NCBI GenBank assembly: GCA_947650285.1
Contig: CANTFL010001406.1
Location: 186,001-250,000 of the forward strand
Reading direction: 5' to 3'
Length of the DNA stretch: 64,000 nucleotides
Source: Hyaloperonospora brassicae
Lineage: Eukaryota; Oomycota; Peronosporomycetes; Peronosporales; Peronosporaceae
Of the stretch, positions 1 to 8,785 are shown piece after piece. Made by a program: the position numbers and the translations under genes. Below the pieces are notes generated by a model. It was not told the origin of the DNA. It worked only from the letters and a program-made list of their open reading frames with translations, and ran no database searches. Each line of letters opens with the position of its first letter. Positions within the stretch are counted from its first letter, which is position 1.

Positions 1-1332
1 TCGCCATGGGGAATGGGGAGACCCGGTTGGCATATTGAGTGCTCGGCAATGACGCACCACGTGCTTGGGGATAAGTTGGACGTGCACACGGGTGGAGTGG
101 ACTTGCGGTTTCCACACCACAACAACGAGATCGCGCAGTGTGAAGCGCATAATTACGGCTGTGGACACGACGGAGAGTGGTGCAAACACTTTGTGCATTT
201 CGGACACTTGTACATTCGTGGACGGAAGATGTCGAAGTCGCTCAAGAACTTCATTGGAGTGAGGGACTTCTTGGAGGATGGACACTCTGCAGACGCTTTT
301 CGTCTGTTTTGTCTGCAGTTTAAGTATCGCGCAAACTTGGTGTACTCTGAGGATCGGATTCGGGATGCCGAAGCGATTGTCGATCGACTTCGAGGTTTCT
401 TCCGAAGTGTCACGGTATACGGCAGTGACCATACCATTTCTAGCAGGAATGCTGCTTTACGAGACTTCAAGTCAAAGCGTTGCGAGAAAGAAGACTTGCA
501 AATGTTGGATGCACTTTTTAAGACCCGAGCGCAGGTAGATGAAGTTCTGCTTGACGATTTAGACACTCCGCGTGCGTTATCACTTGTATTGGAGCTAGTA
601 TCACGTGGAAACATGTACTTGCTCGCTCAACGAGGCGAGAACGAAGCCCCCGACGAGGTGCTGGTGTCACTGGCTGACTACGTGCTTGACGTGCTTGACC
701 TTTTTGGACTCGAAGGACTGCATACCGAGTTTTCAGCCATGATGCACCGTCGGTTTGCAACTCCACACAAGAAGCAGTTGAATCAAACTGACGGTATGCT
801 TCGTTGGGAAGAGCAGGAGACTTTGCTCCATGCGTTGCTGAAATTTCGCACCTCAGTGCGAGAAGAAGCTTTGCGTGATCCCAAGCAGTCGGTCAGTGCA
901 CGCGTCCTCGACTTATGTGACACCTTGCGGAACAAAGAACTACCTCAGCTGGGTATCCAGGTCGAGGACCTGGCACCGGGGCAGTCTGTGTTCAAGTTCC
1001 TCTCACCGGCTGAACGTGAGGCAGCTCTAGAGGATATCGACGATCAGACGAGGTGCAAAGCAGTGGCAAAACACGACGATCAGGATGCGCTGGCGTTGAG
1101 GAAAAAGCAACAAGAGTTTGAAGCAATGATGCAGATCACTCCATCTGAGCTGTTCATGAAGTCACCGGAGTTTGCAGATCGACTCTTCTCGCTAGACGTC
1201 GATGGGTTCCCGACGCACGAGGATCACGTGCCACTTACAAAAAGTCAACAGAAGAAGCTTGCGAAAAAACTGGCCAAGCATGAACGATCGTATGCCAAGT
1301 ACTGGGAAGGCCGCAAACATAATGGGCAGTAG
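1..1332 (+). CDS. CARS: Cysteinyl-tRNA synthetase, C-terminal part (5' end outside window)
   Basis: Class Ia aminoacyl-tRNA synthetase that charges tRNA-Cys for translation. The frame is open from base 1 (SPWG precedes the first Met at 13), so the true start lies upstream. Seen: GRPGWHIECSAM (codons 6-17), HTGGVDLRFPHHNNE (29-43), which belongs to the zinc and cysteine-binding core of the family, and KMSKSLKNF (76-84), the class I ATP loop. After these come a helical anticodon-binding region and a lysine-rich tail, KSQQKKLAKKLAKHE, as in eukaryotic enzymes. The stop is TAG at 1330-1332. The N-terminal half with the HIGH motif is not in the window. The 444 visible codons are intact, so this is probably the working host gene. 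A broken copy lies at 24.4-25.1 kb on the other strand. Confidence 0.97.
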   Translation, partial: SPWGMGRPGWHIECSAMTHHVLGDKLDVHTGGVDLRFPHHNNEIAQCEAHNYGCGHDGEWCKHFVHFGHLYIRGRKMSKSLKNFIGVRDFLEDGHSADAFRLFCLQFKYRANLVYSEDRIRDAEAIVDRLRGFFRSVTVYGSDHTISSRNAALRDFKSKRCEKEDLQMLDALFKTRAQVDEVLLDDLDTPRALSLVLELVSRGNMYLLAQRGENEAPDEVLVSLADYVLDVLDLFGLEGLHTEFSAMMHRRFATPHKKQLNQTDGMLRWEEQETLLHALLKFRTSVREEALRDPKQSVSARVLDLCDTLRNKELPQLGIQVEDLAPGQSVFKFLSPAEREAALEDIDDQTRCKAVAKHDDQDALALRKKQQEFEAMMQITPSELFMKSPEFADRLFSLDVDGFPTHEDHVPLTKSQQKKLAKKLAKHERSYAKYWEGRKHNGQ

Positions 1333-1497
1333 CAGCTGTGCAAGAGAAGAACACAAAAGGCCATGGGGGCGTGGGCGTAAACGTTGCAATGGGAAGTGAA
1401 GCTCATTGGAGGGATAAGTGACTCACCCCTCTAGCTTGGAGACCGTCGTAGACGAGTCCGTGTCAATGCGCTTGACCACTTTTGGCAGCGTTGTCAA

Positions 1498-1971
1498 TTA
1501 ACACGTGAGATGGGCCCTTGGATAGAATCTTGGGTAACCAGAGAGCCGATTTTTGGGATTATGCCGTATGTAGGCGCCGACAGCGACAACGGGTTCAGTC
1601 AATCTCATGGCAAAGACGAGCGTACGCACCGAGCATTCGTTGGACGTGCTGCTGCCTCTACGCATTGTGACGCACGATGACAGCTGATCGTGGCAGTTTA
1701 CTTGGACGTGTTGACACCGCTGCATGAAGAAGTGTGCAGTCAGTGGTCACAAAACTTGCCTCTACTGAGGTGTGGGTCGTGCAATGCTTTCGTGGTCTTC
1801 ACGTCTCCTTCTTCACATTGCCGGAATGCGTTGCTGCTTATACGCAACGTACTGGACGTGGAGTGTCAGGCGTTGAACAAGGAGAACGAGGTCCTGCGTC
1901 CGCAATACTGGCCGTCAAAATCAGGTGTTGCGAATCTGGATGGTCTTCGAGGGTTCGACGCAGACATGTGA
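1498..1971 (+). pseudogene. Coding-like fragment in two frames, no family recognised
   Basis: Two adjoining frames look protein-coding. One runs from about 1507 to 1680 (for example GPWIESWVTREPIFG, then an alternative frame MAKTSVRTEHSLDVLLPL). The next runs from 1681 to the TGA at 1969-1971 and includes RCGSCNAFVVF and ALNKENEVLRPQYW. The second frame opens just after ...GATGACAG, which could be a 3' splice site, or the frames could be joined by a small indel. No conserved motif was recognised. It could be the last exons of a gene downstream of the synthetase, or a decayed gene. Confidence 0.3.
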
Positions 1972-3981
1972 CGTTTTCGATGACATAATGCACTGCTATG
2001 TATCACATCAGTCAAAACGTGTCGCTCTGTGAGCCGCAAGCACTCACGTGTCGGTAAGAACAGCGGATCTCTGGTTGCCCGCGACCTGTCCTAAGGCCAA
2101 TCACCGTGGATTGGATTGGGTGCACGACCGGGAGCTGCGATGTTTCATTATTCTACGTCTGTTCCACCAAGAAGAGATGCAGTAATTTGCTGCGCGAATA
2201 GGCAGAGGGCATGACCAGTGCAATGGCGCGCGGAAACGACGACAGTTGTTGTATGGTGCTGAACGAATTTTGGCACGCTCTGCTCGGGAATGATTTAGTG
2301 CTAGCCGTCGATAAAGTTCAGATAGGTTTTGTTTGATGTAATCAGCTCATGTGTATGATGGCACTTTCGTCCCCACGAGTTTTGCAGGAAAGTTGCTGCC
2401 TGCGTTGTGGGTCTTACCTAGCGAACGTGTCTCAGAATGCATATCGCATGTTACGAGACGAATGTTGTATTATGCAGTCCTAAGCGTCTGCTCACTTGAC
2501 CGATGTCCGTATGTATAGAATACGTTCTTGGCACATATTTCAATCTGTTTATTATTTCGTAGATATTTATTTTACTCTGGTGACAGAGGCTAAATTTTGT
2601 AATCACCTTTTTAGCTAAGATTTTTTCAATGTAAAAAATTAGCTATCACAAATGCTATTCTGCGTGTGCTTTCTGAACAAAACAGCGTAGGGACTTTGAC
2701 AGAAGTAGAATTAAGTCATATATGAAGACCTAACCCTGAGCAACAGGGTCGTTGAGTACAAAAATGAATAGAAGGGATTTTTGAGAAAGGGTGAGTGCGA
2801 AGACTAGATCATCGACGTCTTCTCTCTCTACGTGACTTCAAATCACAGTTCGTGAATTGCAGACACATTTGTCGCATTGTGTCATGATTTCATTAATACC
2901 GCGGAGCAACCAAAAGTTTACTTTATCACAAGCAGCTTGTTGTAGGACACGTTTTCGTGCGAATTCGGCAATTAGCATGGATGAATGAGCCCGATGATGT
3001 ATCGTGTTACGTAAAATGCGAAATCACAGATCGAGTGAACGTTGGTTACAATATACTGAATTGTGGTTTACGAAGGACGTGGTAATGAGCTGCGAAGCGG
3101 TCGTCCTTGGTACCATAACACCGTCACGACAAGCACGCTTCGTGAGCATTTGGCACTGCTGCTACACACGAGCACCACCTATTTGTACAGAAAATATAGA
3201 CCGAGCTTGCATTGAGTTTCGTTAGAGGAGAGTCCTACCGACGCTATCAAAACCAGCTATATGCGTTGGAATGCTTAAAACACGCCTCCATCAGGGTTGT
3301 TTATCCAGTTGCTGTCCAGCATCCATTACCAGCACATCATTCTTTACGCGCTAGCTTGGTGTAAAATGATTTAGATGTACATCTCCAAACCATATTACAC
3401 CAGTTTCTTGCTTTGGGCCACGCTTGAGCTTTTGGCCTGAATTCAAGTGCTTCTTTGTCAGACTACGACTTTCCAACTCTTGCCGATACGGCGTGTCTTA
3501 GAACCTGGAAACCGGGTCTGTCGTACTTCCTTGTTCCGAGTACTAAATTGCTTCCAGGTCGTTGCTCGGTATCGCCGAATTCTTGAGTATACATTCAGTA
3601 TGGCTCGCACGACTTGTGCAGCGTACCTTATGTACTTGTTCGATGAAGGAAAAATGTGCGAAGCGCCGTGATGAAGTAGATCATTCAAGACTTAAATCAT
3701 TGCTCTCTGGAATACAGACGTAGTTGATCTCCATCGCCACAGTCTTGAGCTCTTTGAAGTGACTGAACCCGATTGTACGGACACGAAGAACTGTCGGTCA
3801 TACAGCAACGCGTCGACCGATATATCTATCGTGAATTTACGCGTTACAGCGATTTTTAATTGCTAATGATGTACACATTCACCTCATGTCTAATCTGTCG
3901 ACAGCCTGTTTGGATGATCGCTCAATCGGCCAAGGCCACGTTTTTTTGCAGCACTTCTAACAGCCACATGCGATGAGTTAG
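1972..3981. other. Intergenic, nothing supported
   Basis: Moderately AT-rich sequence with short open frames only (for example 3004-3225 and 3447-3671). They show no motif, no consistent coding character and no start context. No tRNA, LTR or tandem repeat was seen. Confidence 0.5.
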
Positions 3982-4508
3982 ATGCAAACTTTGTCCGCTT
4001 TCGCGCAACACCTACTTGCCTTTATGTTTCGCATGTCACGGTTTACAGTGTGTAGCGTAGACATTCTCGATGCAAATAAGAGTTGGCTACGAAGATGCGT
4101 CATTGATATTTACACTGGATTTCGGGAAGCAAATAAGACGGACTCATTGAACAGGGATATCGCTTCGGTCTTGAGGATGAAATGGTTGTTCGAGGGAAGG
4201 AGCGTATGTACTACGCTGGGCTCGCACTTGTGCCTTTTTACATAACACTCACTTACATCCGCCAGCGTTTTGTCACTGAATGTGGAGCGATTAATGCGCC
4301 ATGCCATTGTGGTACCGGCCGGTAGACTGCAGATGGGCTTTGTCATGAAAGACTTGAGTATCGAAGAGGAAGAACATGCTGACATTTGTTTTGCGAATCA
4401 TCTGATAAAATAGAGTACTACTTGTTATTTCGTGGAAGTCGGTTTCGTTCATATTTAGTGCCACACGTAAATCGCATCAGCGATCTTTTTTGTCTCTATT
4501 ACTTTTAA
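3982..4508 (+). other. Possible upstream exons of a spliced gene, weak
   Basis: An 87-codon frame from 3982 runs into GTATGT at 4204, a good 5' splice site. A CAG at 4263-4265 would give a 62-base intron, of usual oomycete size. After it, frames such as MRHAIVVPAGRLQMGF (to the TAG near 4410) look partly coding, but the phases do not join cleanly. This is recorded only because a much better open segment follows at 4509. It may be chance. Confidence 0.15.
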
Positions 4509-4793
4509 CAGGAAAAACGTCGCATCAATTTCGTCGTCCAGTCGCTAATATCGGCAAAGCATTACAAAGGTGCCGAAATCAAGTCAGATGGCAAGCGCCA
4601 GCTTCTTCTGAACCCCTATGGTCCTCACAAGCTCAGTGGCTCTTGCCAAGTCGCGACACGCGTTGCAGAAAACAACCAATCCAGATGTGTCGCAGATCCA
4701 AACGCAACATCAATGAACAACCTTGACAACCGATTCAATGAAACACCCAGCAACAGCGATAGGCACGAAGCACCAACCTCTTGCAATTTGTGA
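4509..4793 (+). other. Possible terminal exon, unknown product
   Basis: A 94-codon segment with no Met start is bounded upstream by TAA at 4506-4508, which sits inside a pyrimidine-rich TTTTAACAG resembling a 3' splice site. It ends at TGA 4791-4793. Its composition is protein-like, with segments KHYKGAEIKSDGKRQLLLN and NPYGPHKLSGSCQVATRVAE. Upstream exons would lie at about 4.0-4.4 kb. No family was recognised. Confidence 0.28.
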
Positions 4794-5009
4794 CGGCAAG
4801 GCGGCGCGGCGCTTATATCCCGGTATCTTCACATACGGTAGATAGCCTGCCGTGTATAATTGAGACGGTCGTCCTACGCACTCATTCTGAACTCAAGTGA
4901 TAATCTTGAGATCGGTTCGAGGTACATGACCCGGATATACAGAGTGCCACTGATACATTTCCATGTGTTTATAAGGAAGGGTCGTTCTTCGTGAACCCAC
5001 TCGCCAGGA

Positions 5010-5025
5010 GCTCATTCAACAACTT
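5010..5025 (+). promoter_or_regulatory. Oomycete-type core promoter (initiator plus flanking element)
   Basis: GCTCATTCAACAACTT matches 14 of 16 positions of the known oomycete core, GCTCATTYYNCAWTTT, a TCATT initiator fused to the flanking promoter element. It lies 33 bases upstream of the effector ATG, giving a 5' leader of about 45 bases, as is usual in oomycetes. A second TCATTC lies near 4881. Promoter activity is inferred. Confidence 0.6.
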
Positions 5026-5058
5026 GCTTCCAGCTCAAAGTGTGTCCAGCCATCCGAC

Positions 5059-5682
5059 ATGCGCCTCCACGTCGTTCTTGCCCTCTTCGGGGCCACCTTT
5101 GTCGCAAGCTGCATCACTTGTACCGGTGCCGATCACTACTTGGCAGAAGACCGTCACGACGAGAGCATTGACATCCGCCGTCTTCGTCAAGAAACTACCC
5201 GAGCGTATGAAGAGTCACTGGACGGCGGTCCTTTGTACAAGAAACAAAAGCACGAGGAGCAATCTTCACGTGAGGCTCCGTCGCCGGCGAAAGTCCCGGG
5301 TCGTGTACAGCTCACCGCTGCTCAAACAAAGAAGCTGTATAAAAAGCTTGCGGCGCTTTCAGGCGACAAGGAAGAAAGGTTCACACTTTTCAAAGTGTTT
5401 GGTTGGGCCACACTGATTGGAGGAGTTGGGGGAGCTAGTGCGTTGATATACCAGGCCCTCAAGAAGAGATCATCGATGACGAGCGGTGTGCCGGGTGGAA
5501 TGTCGGCCACGGAAAGTGTGTCGGTCTCTGGTTCGGACAGCATGTCGGGCTCTAGTTCGGGAAGCATGTCGGGCTCTGGCTTCGAAAGCATGTCGGGCTC
5601 TGGCTTCGAAAGCATGTCGGGCTCTGCTTTGCGAGAACGACAACAAGCTCAAGAACTACAAGATCTGTCCGATGACTGGTAA
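5059..5682 (+). CDS. Candidate RxLR secreted effector with C-terminal Ser/Gly/Met repeats
   Basis: A 207-residue protein. Residues 1-24 form a signal peptide (MRLHVVLALFGATFVASC, then a small-residue cleavage region). RRLR at 40-43 is the RxLR host-targeting motif at the usual distance, with acidic stretches after it (YEES 50-53, HEE 65-67) in place of a clean dEER. Residues about 84-110 are a basic helix, and about 117-137 (WATLIGGVGGASALIYQAL) are a Gly/Ala-rich hydrophobic segment that could insert into a membrane. Residues about 158-190 are four near-identical 8-residue repeats around SMSGS. The start is fixed by the signal peptide and the promoter just upstream. By family knowledge it would be secreted and act in plant tissue; its target is unknown. 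No WY fold was recognised. The gene is intact. Confidence 0.75.
   Translation: MRLHVVLALFGATFVASCITCTGADHYLAEDRHDESIDIRRLRQETTRAYEESLDGGPLYKKQKHEEQSSREAPSPAKVPGRVQLTAAQTKKLYKKLAALSGDKEERFTLFKVFGWATLIGGVGGASALIYQALKKRSSMTSGVPGGMSATESVSVSGSDSMSGSSSGSMSGSGFESMSGSGFESMSGSALRERQQAQELQDLSDDW
5531..5626 (+). repeat. Four 24-bp tandem repeats inside the effector gene
   Basis: Units start at 5531, 5555, 5579 and 5603. All share AGCATGTCGGGCTCT; units 3 and 4 are identical. Each encodes eight residues (FESMSGSG or variants), so gain or loss of units keeps the frame. Confidence 0.9.
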
Positions 5683-6132
5683 AAAGTCGTGCCGTTGTGC
5701 GCGGCCAGACGATGTCCGTAGACCACACGATGCAAGAAAACGGTACGACACGTTTGCTGAGAAGGTAAATCGGGTGATTGCGGTAGCCGTTGTTCGTGCG
5801 AGGACTTAAGTCTCGTCATGAATATTTTCGTAATGAACAACCTTTCTTCCTCTTTGTCATTCATTTCGTTCAGGTCTACCGCTGCTGCGTACAAATAGAT
5901 CACGCTGGTGAATGGAAATCCCAAGCTGCAGGGAAGCAGTTGTCTCTTTGGGTCCAGATAAGACCAACAATGACGTGGCAACCGTTATCTTTCACGAACG
6001 AAGATCTAATCACTTGACACCTCTCTGCTCACCTCTGGCGCAACTACCATCCATTCTACGTTTGTGTCCTTCGCTCGCGTCGTATCTGCTACACGCATCG
6101 TGCATGGCCTGTCCTGCCTTCTCGCTTGTATT
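5683..6132. other. Intergenic between effector and element A
   Basis: No gene or repeat was recognised. It contains the 3' flank of the effector and ends at the GATTG target site of element A. Confidence 0.5.
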
Positions 6133-6137
6133 GATTG

Positions 6138-6528
6138 TGTAACGGGGCACACCCTTGCGTTACTTAACGCAAGGGTTTTGAGTGCCCCGACAGACGTACA
6201 CGTGGCAAGCGAGGAAGCGTAGGTAGGGTAAAAGTAGAACTGTTATATTAATAAATTAAGTCTTTAAACTACTGTCTCTTCGTTTGACTTAATTCAATTA
6301 TACTAATATAACTGCATGTATGGTGACGTCTCGTCACCACTCATTGCGCGCGTCTTGCGGCGATTGGTGGGTTGATATCATCACGATATCAACCAATGAA
6401 CAGACCCTTTGGTCGGCCCTTTAATATCACCACTTTGGTGATATTGTTTTAAAGAATATCCATCTTTATATTCTTTATTGTCACTTTCCTTAAAGTGACA
6501 ATTTCATGTAACGGGCTGCCCCGTTACA
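6138..6528 (-). repeat. 3' LTR of element A
   Basis: 391 bp with perfect 12-base terminal inverted repeats. Inside are consecutive hairpins: a 12-bp stem at 6151-6176 nested in GGGGCAC/GTGCCCC, and stems at about 6331-6345, 6369-6392, 6424-6445, 6461-6479, 6480-6500 and 6509-6527. The mirror copy is at 13655-14045. Confidence 0.95.
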
Positions 6529-6540
6529 TCACCCCCCCTT
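6529..6540 (-). other. Polypurine tract of element A
   Basis: On the minus strand AAGGGGGGGGTGA directly precedes the 3' LTR. This is the expected place and composition for the plus-strand primer of reverse transcription. Confidence 0.8.
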
Positions 6541-6764
6541 AACTGATAGTCACCGTGTGACTATCGAAAACATGGAGGCCACCCGTTGGCCACCATTGGG
6601 ACAGGGAGCACTTGTTGGGTCCGTTCCATTCACTTTCCGCTTGACCTCGCATAGTTAACATGTCTATGCGAGGTGACTCAAGACCCACACAGCCTGGTGC
6701 TGTGCAAGCCTCTGCGGCAGACGCTTCGTCGTCTGCCGCCCCTTGATACTCTGGCGAGTCAGAC

Positions 6765-8189
6765 GTGTCTGACTCGGGCAATGCTCCAGAGGCGTCTCGC
6801 TCACCGGCGACGCCTCAGTATTCGCCAAGACCACTGCCGAACGAACGGACTCGTGATTTGCATCACAGTCTGTTCGGCAGTGATGATGATGATGATCAGG
6901 GTGGTGAGTTCTATTCTTCACCACCGCCGGCTCGTGCGTCTTCGCACGAGCGTGATGACGATGGCGCGAGCCGTCGTCAATCTGGGAGCCGTGGTACCGA
7001 CAAGGGTACCACTGTGAAGCGTGATGAGTTGAAGCCGTGGCGTTTGCCCGAACAACTCATCAATAGCCTGTCTCACGAGACAGGCCAACACCATCGAATA
7101 CCCTTATTCGATGCAACCGAGCTTCACGGCTTGAGTCCCAGCGCGAAGAACTTTCGCGCTGAAGAAGATTTTTATTTCGATGTCTTTCTTAGACATCGAT
7201 GGTACAACAGCAACCAAAAGCGTGACAAAACATCGCTTTTGGCTGCGTGGAACGCGTTCGTCCAAAACGTAAAGAATTTTGGACGAGAAGGGTGGCTCAA
7301 GAAACTTGAGGCAACACGCCTCAGGTTCGAACGGCGAACGCCAACCGGTGCTAGGTACCGGTTGCATTGTTTATCGAGTGAGGCAGGCATTCCTTGCCTC
7401 ACATGGAGAGACCCTTGTGCGAGTTGTGTTGACAACTCGCAGCGTGCACATAGGGATGTGTACTCCCTAAATTCGCCCTGGGGAAGGGCACATCTCTCGG
7501 AGGAGATGCGTGACGCGATTGCAAACTTGCAATCCGTCTACAAGCGCCCTGGGCGCGTGTTTACCGATGGGCCACATGACTCATCGGATGGGTCTCGACA
7601 TACTGGCGGACGAGACCTTCAACATCCATCAACAGCTGAGAGCGGGGCTCCCAGCTGTTCCAAGAGGGTGGATACCCCCGCCGCTGGACGAGGTAGCTCG
7701 TACTTGATCCTGAATCGTCACGGTGATTCAAGATACGCTCCACTAGAAAGCGTTGATCACCGTGAGCATCCACCAAAGGATGTGGTGGAGGAGGAAAGAC
7801 CTCCTCCAGATGATTCTGTTCACCATCTCGACCCTTACGAGATGGATCGCGCAATCGATGAATTGCGCGATGACTTGAAGCACGAGCGCGATCGGCGCTA
7901 CGCTTTGACCGATACCGTGCGGAAGAACCGCAAGGGTCACGAGGCTGATCGGGCGAGGGATCGCGCCAATTATGCCACGGCGCAGCTTCAGGTCGAGCGG
8001 GATGTCCGCTCCCTATTCGGCGAGCTGGCGACAGCTCGTGGGGAGATATCTCGGTTGAATACCGAGGTATCATATCTGCGCGATCAGACGGATCGTCTGG
8101 AGCGCGAACGCAAGAACTTGATGGATGTTCTTGAACGTGGGGGCTATCTTCATCGGAAGAAGAAGGCTCGTACTGACATTACGACCTAA
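6765..8189 (+). CDS. Antisense accessory protein of element A (coiled coil)
   Basis: A 474-codon frame on the strand opposite pol, between integrase and the 3' LTR. The codon at 6765 is GTG. The same frame continues upstream to ATG 6660 (MSMRGDSRPT), broken only by TGA 6744-6746, which probably arose from CGA, so the ancestral gene was about 509 residues. Layout: acidic Ser/Pro-rich N terminus with an Asp run (about 39-43); a central domain (about 88-250) with WYNSNQKRDKTSLLAAWNAF and a Cys-rich patch (CLTWRDPCASC); a long heptad-rich coiled coil (about 357-460); a basic end, HRKKKAR. Relic D keeps protein-level similarity on this strand (27829-27920 and 28121-28190), which supports real coding. 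By analogy with antisense genes of plant Grande/RIRE2-type elements and retroviral HBZ it might regulate the element; this is inference. Confidence 0.6.
   Translation: MSDSGNAPEASRSPATPQYSPRPLPNERTRDLHHSLFGSDDDDDQGGEFYSSPPPARASSHERDDDGASRRQSGSRGTDKGTTVKRDELKPWRLPEQLINSLSHETGQHHRIPLFDATELHGLSPSAKNFRAEEDFYFDVFLRHRWYNSNQKRDKTSLLAAWNAFVQNVKNFGREGWLKKLEATRLRFERRTPTGARYRLHCLSSEAGIPCLTWRDPCASCVDNSQRAHRDVYSLNSPWGRAHLSEEMRDAIANLQSVYKRPGRVFTDGPHDSSDGSRHTGGRDLQHPSTAESGAPSCSKRVDTPAAGRGSSYLILNRHGDSRYAPLESVDHREHPPKDVVEEERPPPDDSVHHLDPYEMDRAIDELRDDLKHERDRRYALTDTVRKNRKGHEADRARDRANYATAQLQVERDVRSLFGELATARGEISRLNTEVSYLRDQTDRLERERKNLMDVLERGGYLHRKKKARTDITT
7561..8178 (-). pseudogene. Chromodomain tail of element A pol, after one stop
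   Basis: Continues the integrase frame after TAA at 8179-8181. A disordered Pro/Ser/Arg linker leads to a chromodomain at about 7597-7755: FLVERILNHRDDSG, then YLVQRRGYPPSWNSWEP and a final helix. The family usually has V-K-W-K-G-Y; here the cage tryptophan is Arg, so methyl-lysine binding may be lost. Chromodomains steer integration toward marked chromatin. The whole stretch lies inside the plus-strand accessory frame. Confidence 0.7.
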
Positions 8190-8785
8190 GCCTCCCCACG
8201 TAAAACGTAGGATGCGTGCGCATCCTACGTGGCAATTCGAGTGTGTATGCATTGCCCTTGCGATGCAACACTCGAAATGGCCCAATGTATTTCGGCAGTA
8301 GTTTGCTACTGCCGACACTAGTGACTGCATGTCCAGGTAGGTTTACCGTTGACAGTAGTACTAGGTCGTTAACCTTAAATGAAAGAACATTTGCTCTTCC
8401 ATTCTTGTCTGCGTTCCGTTTCTGACGGTCCACCGCATTTGCGATGGAGTCCTGAACGAAACGGACTACCGCTTCTCGAGTCAGCAGGAAGTTCTCTGCT
8501 GACTCTTTGTTTTGTCTGGCAGTGCGCTTCGTGCGCACTGCTAAGAGATTGCTCTCTTCTTCAGCGAGGTTGTCTTCTTCCTCGCTGACATAATCGTTGG
8601 CGATGCTGAATATACCAGCATCGTCATCATCATCCGAATCAATAATAGCGTCTTCGCTATTATTGAGATGATCTTCTTGATCGATGTCGACTTGATCGAC
8701 ATCGGCATCATACGTGACGACGTTTGCGTCGACACGTGATGAGCAAGAGCCAAAACGGTTTTTGCTCGAGCGAGTCCCTCCCCCC
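8182..8785 (-). pseudogene. Integrase C-terminal domain of element A, shifted frame
   Basis: After the six-C run at 8780-8785 the sense product continues in another frame than the main pol frame. An acidic linker (QEDHLNNSEDAIIDSDDDDD) is followed by VRFVQDSIANAVDRQKRNAD and the integrase C-terminal barrel, PKYIGPFRVLHRKGNAYTLELP, to FYVGRLRS. It ends at TAA 8179-8181. One more G in the sense-strand run would join it to pol, so the break is a one-base deletion or a sequencing error. Confidence 0.75.

Noticed and set aside
153..614. 153-codon frame on the minus strand
   Set aside because: Lies fully opposite the well-supported tRNA synthetase frame and has no motif; a shadow.
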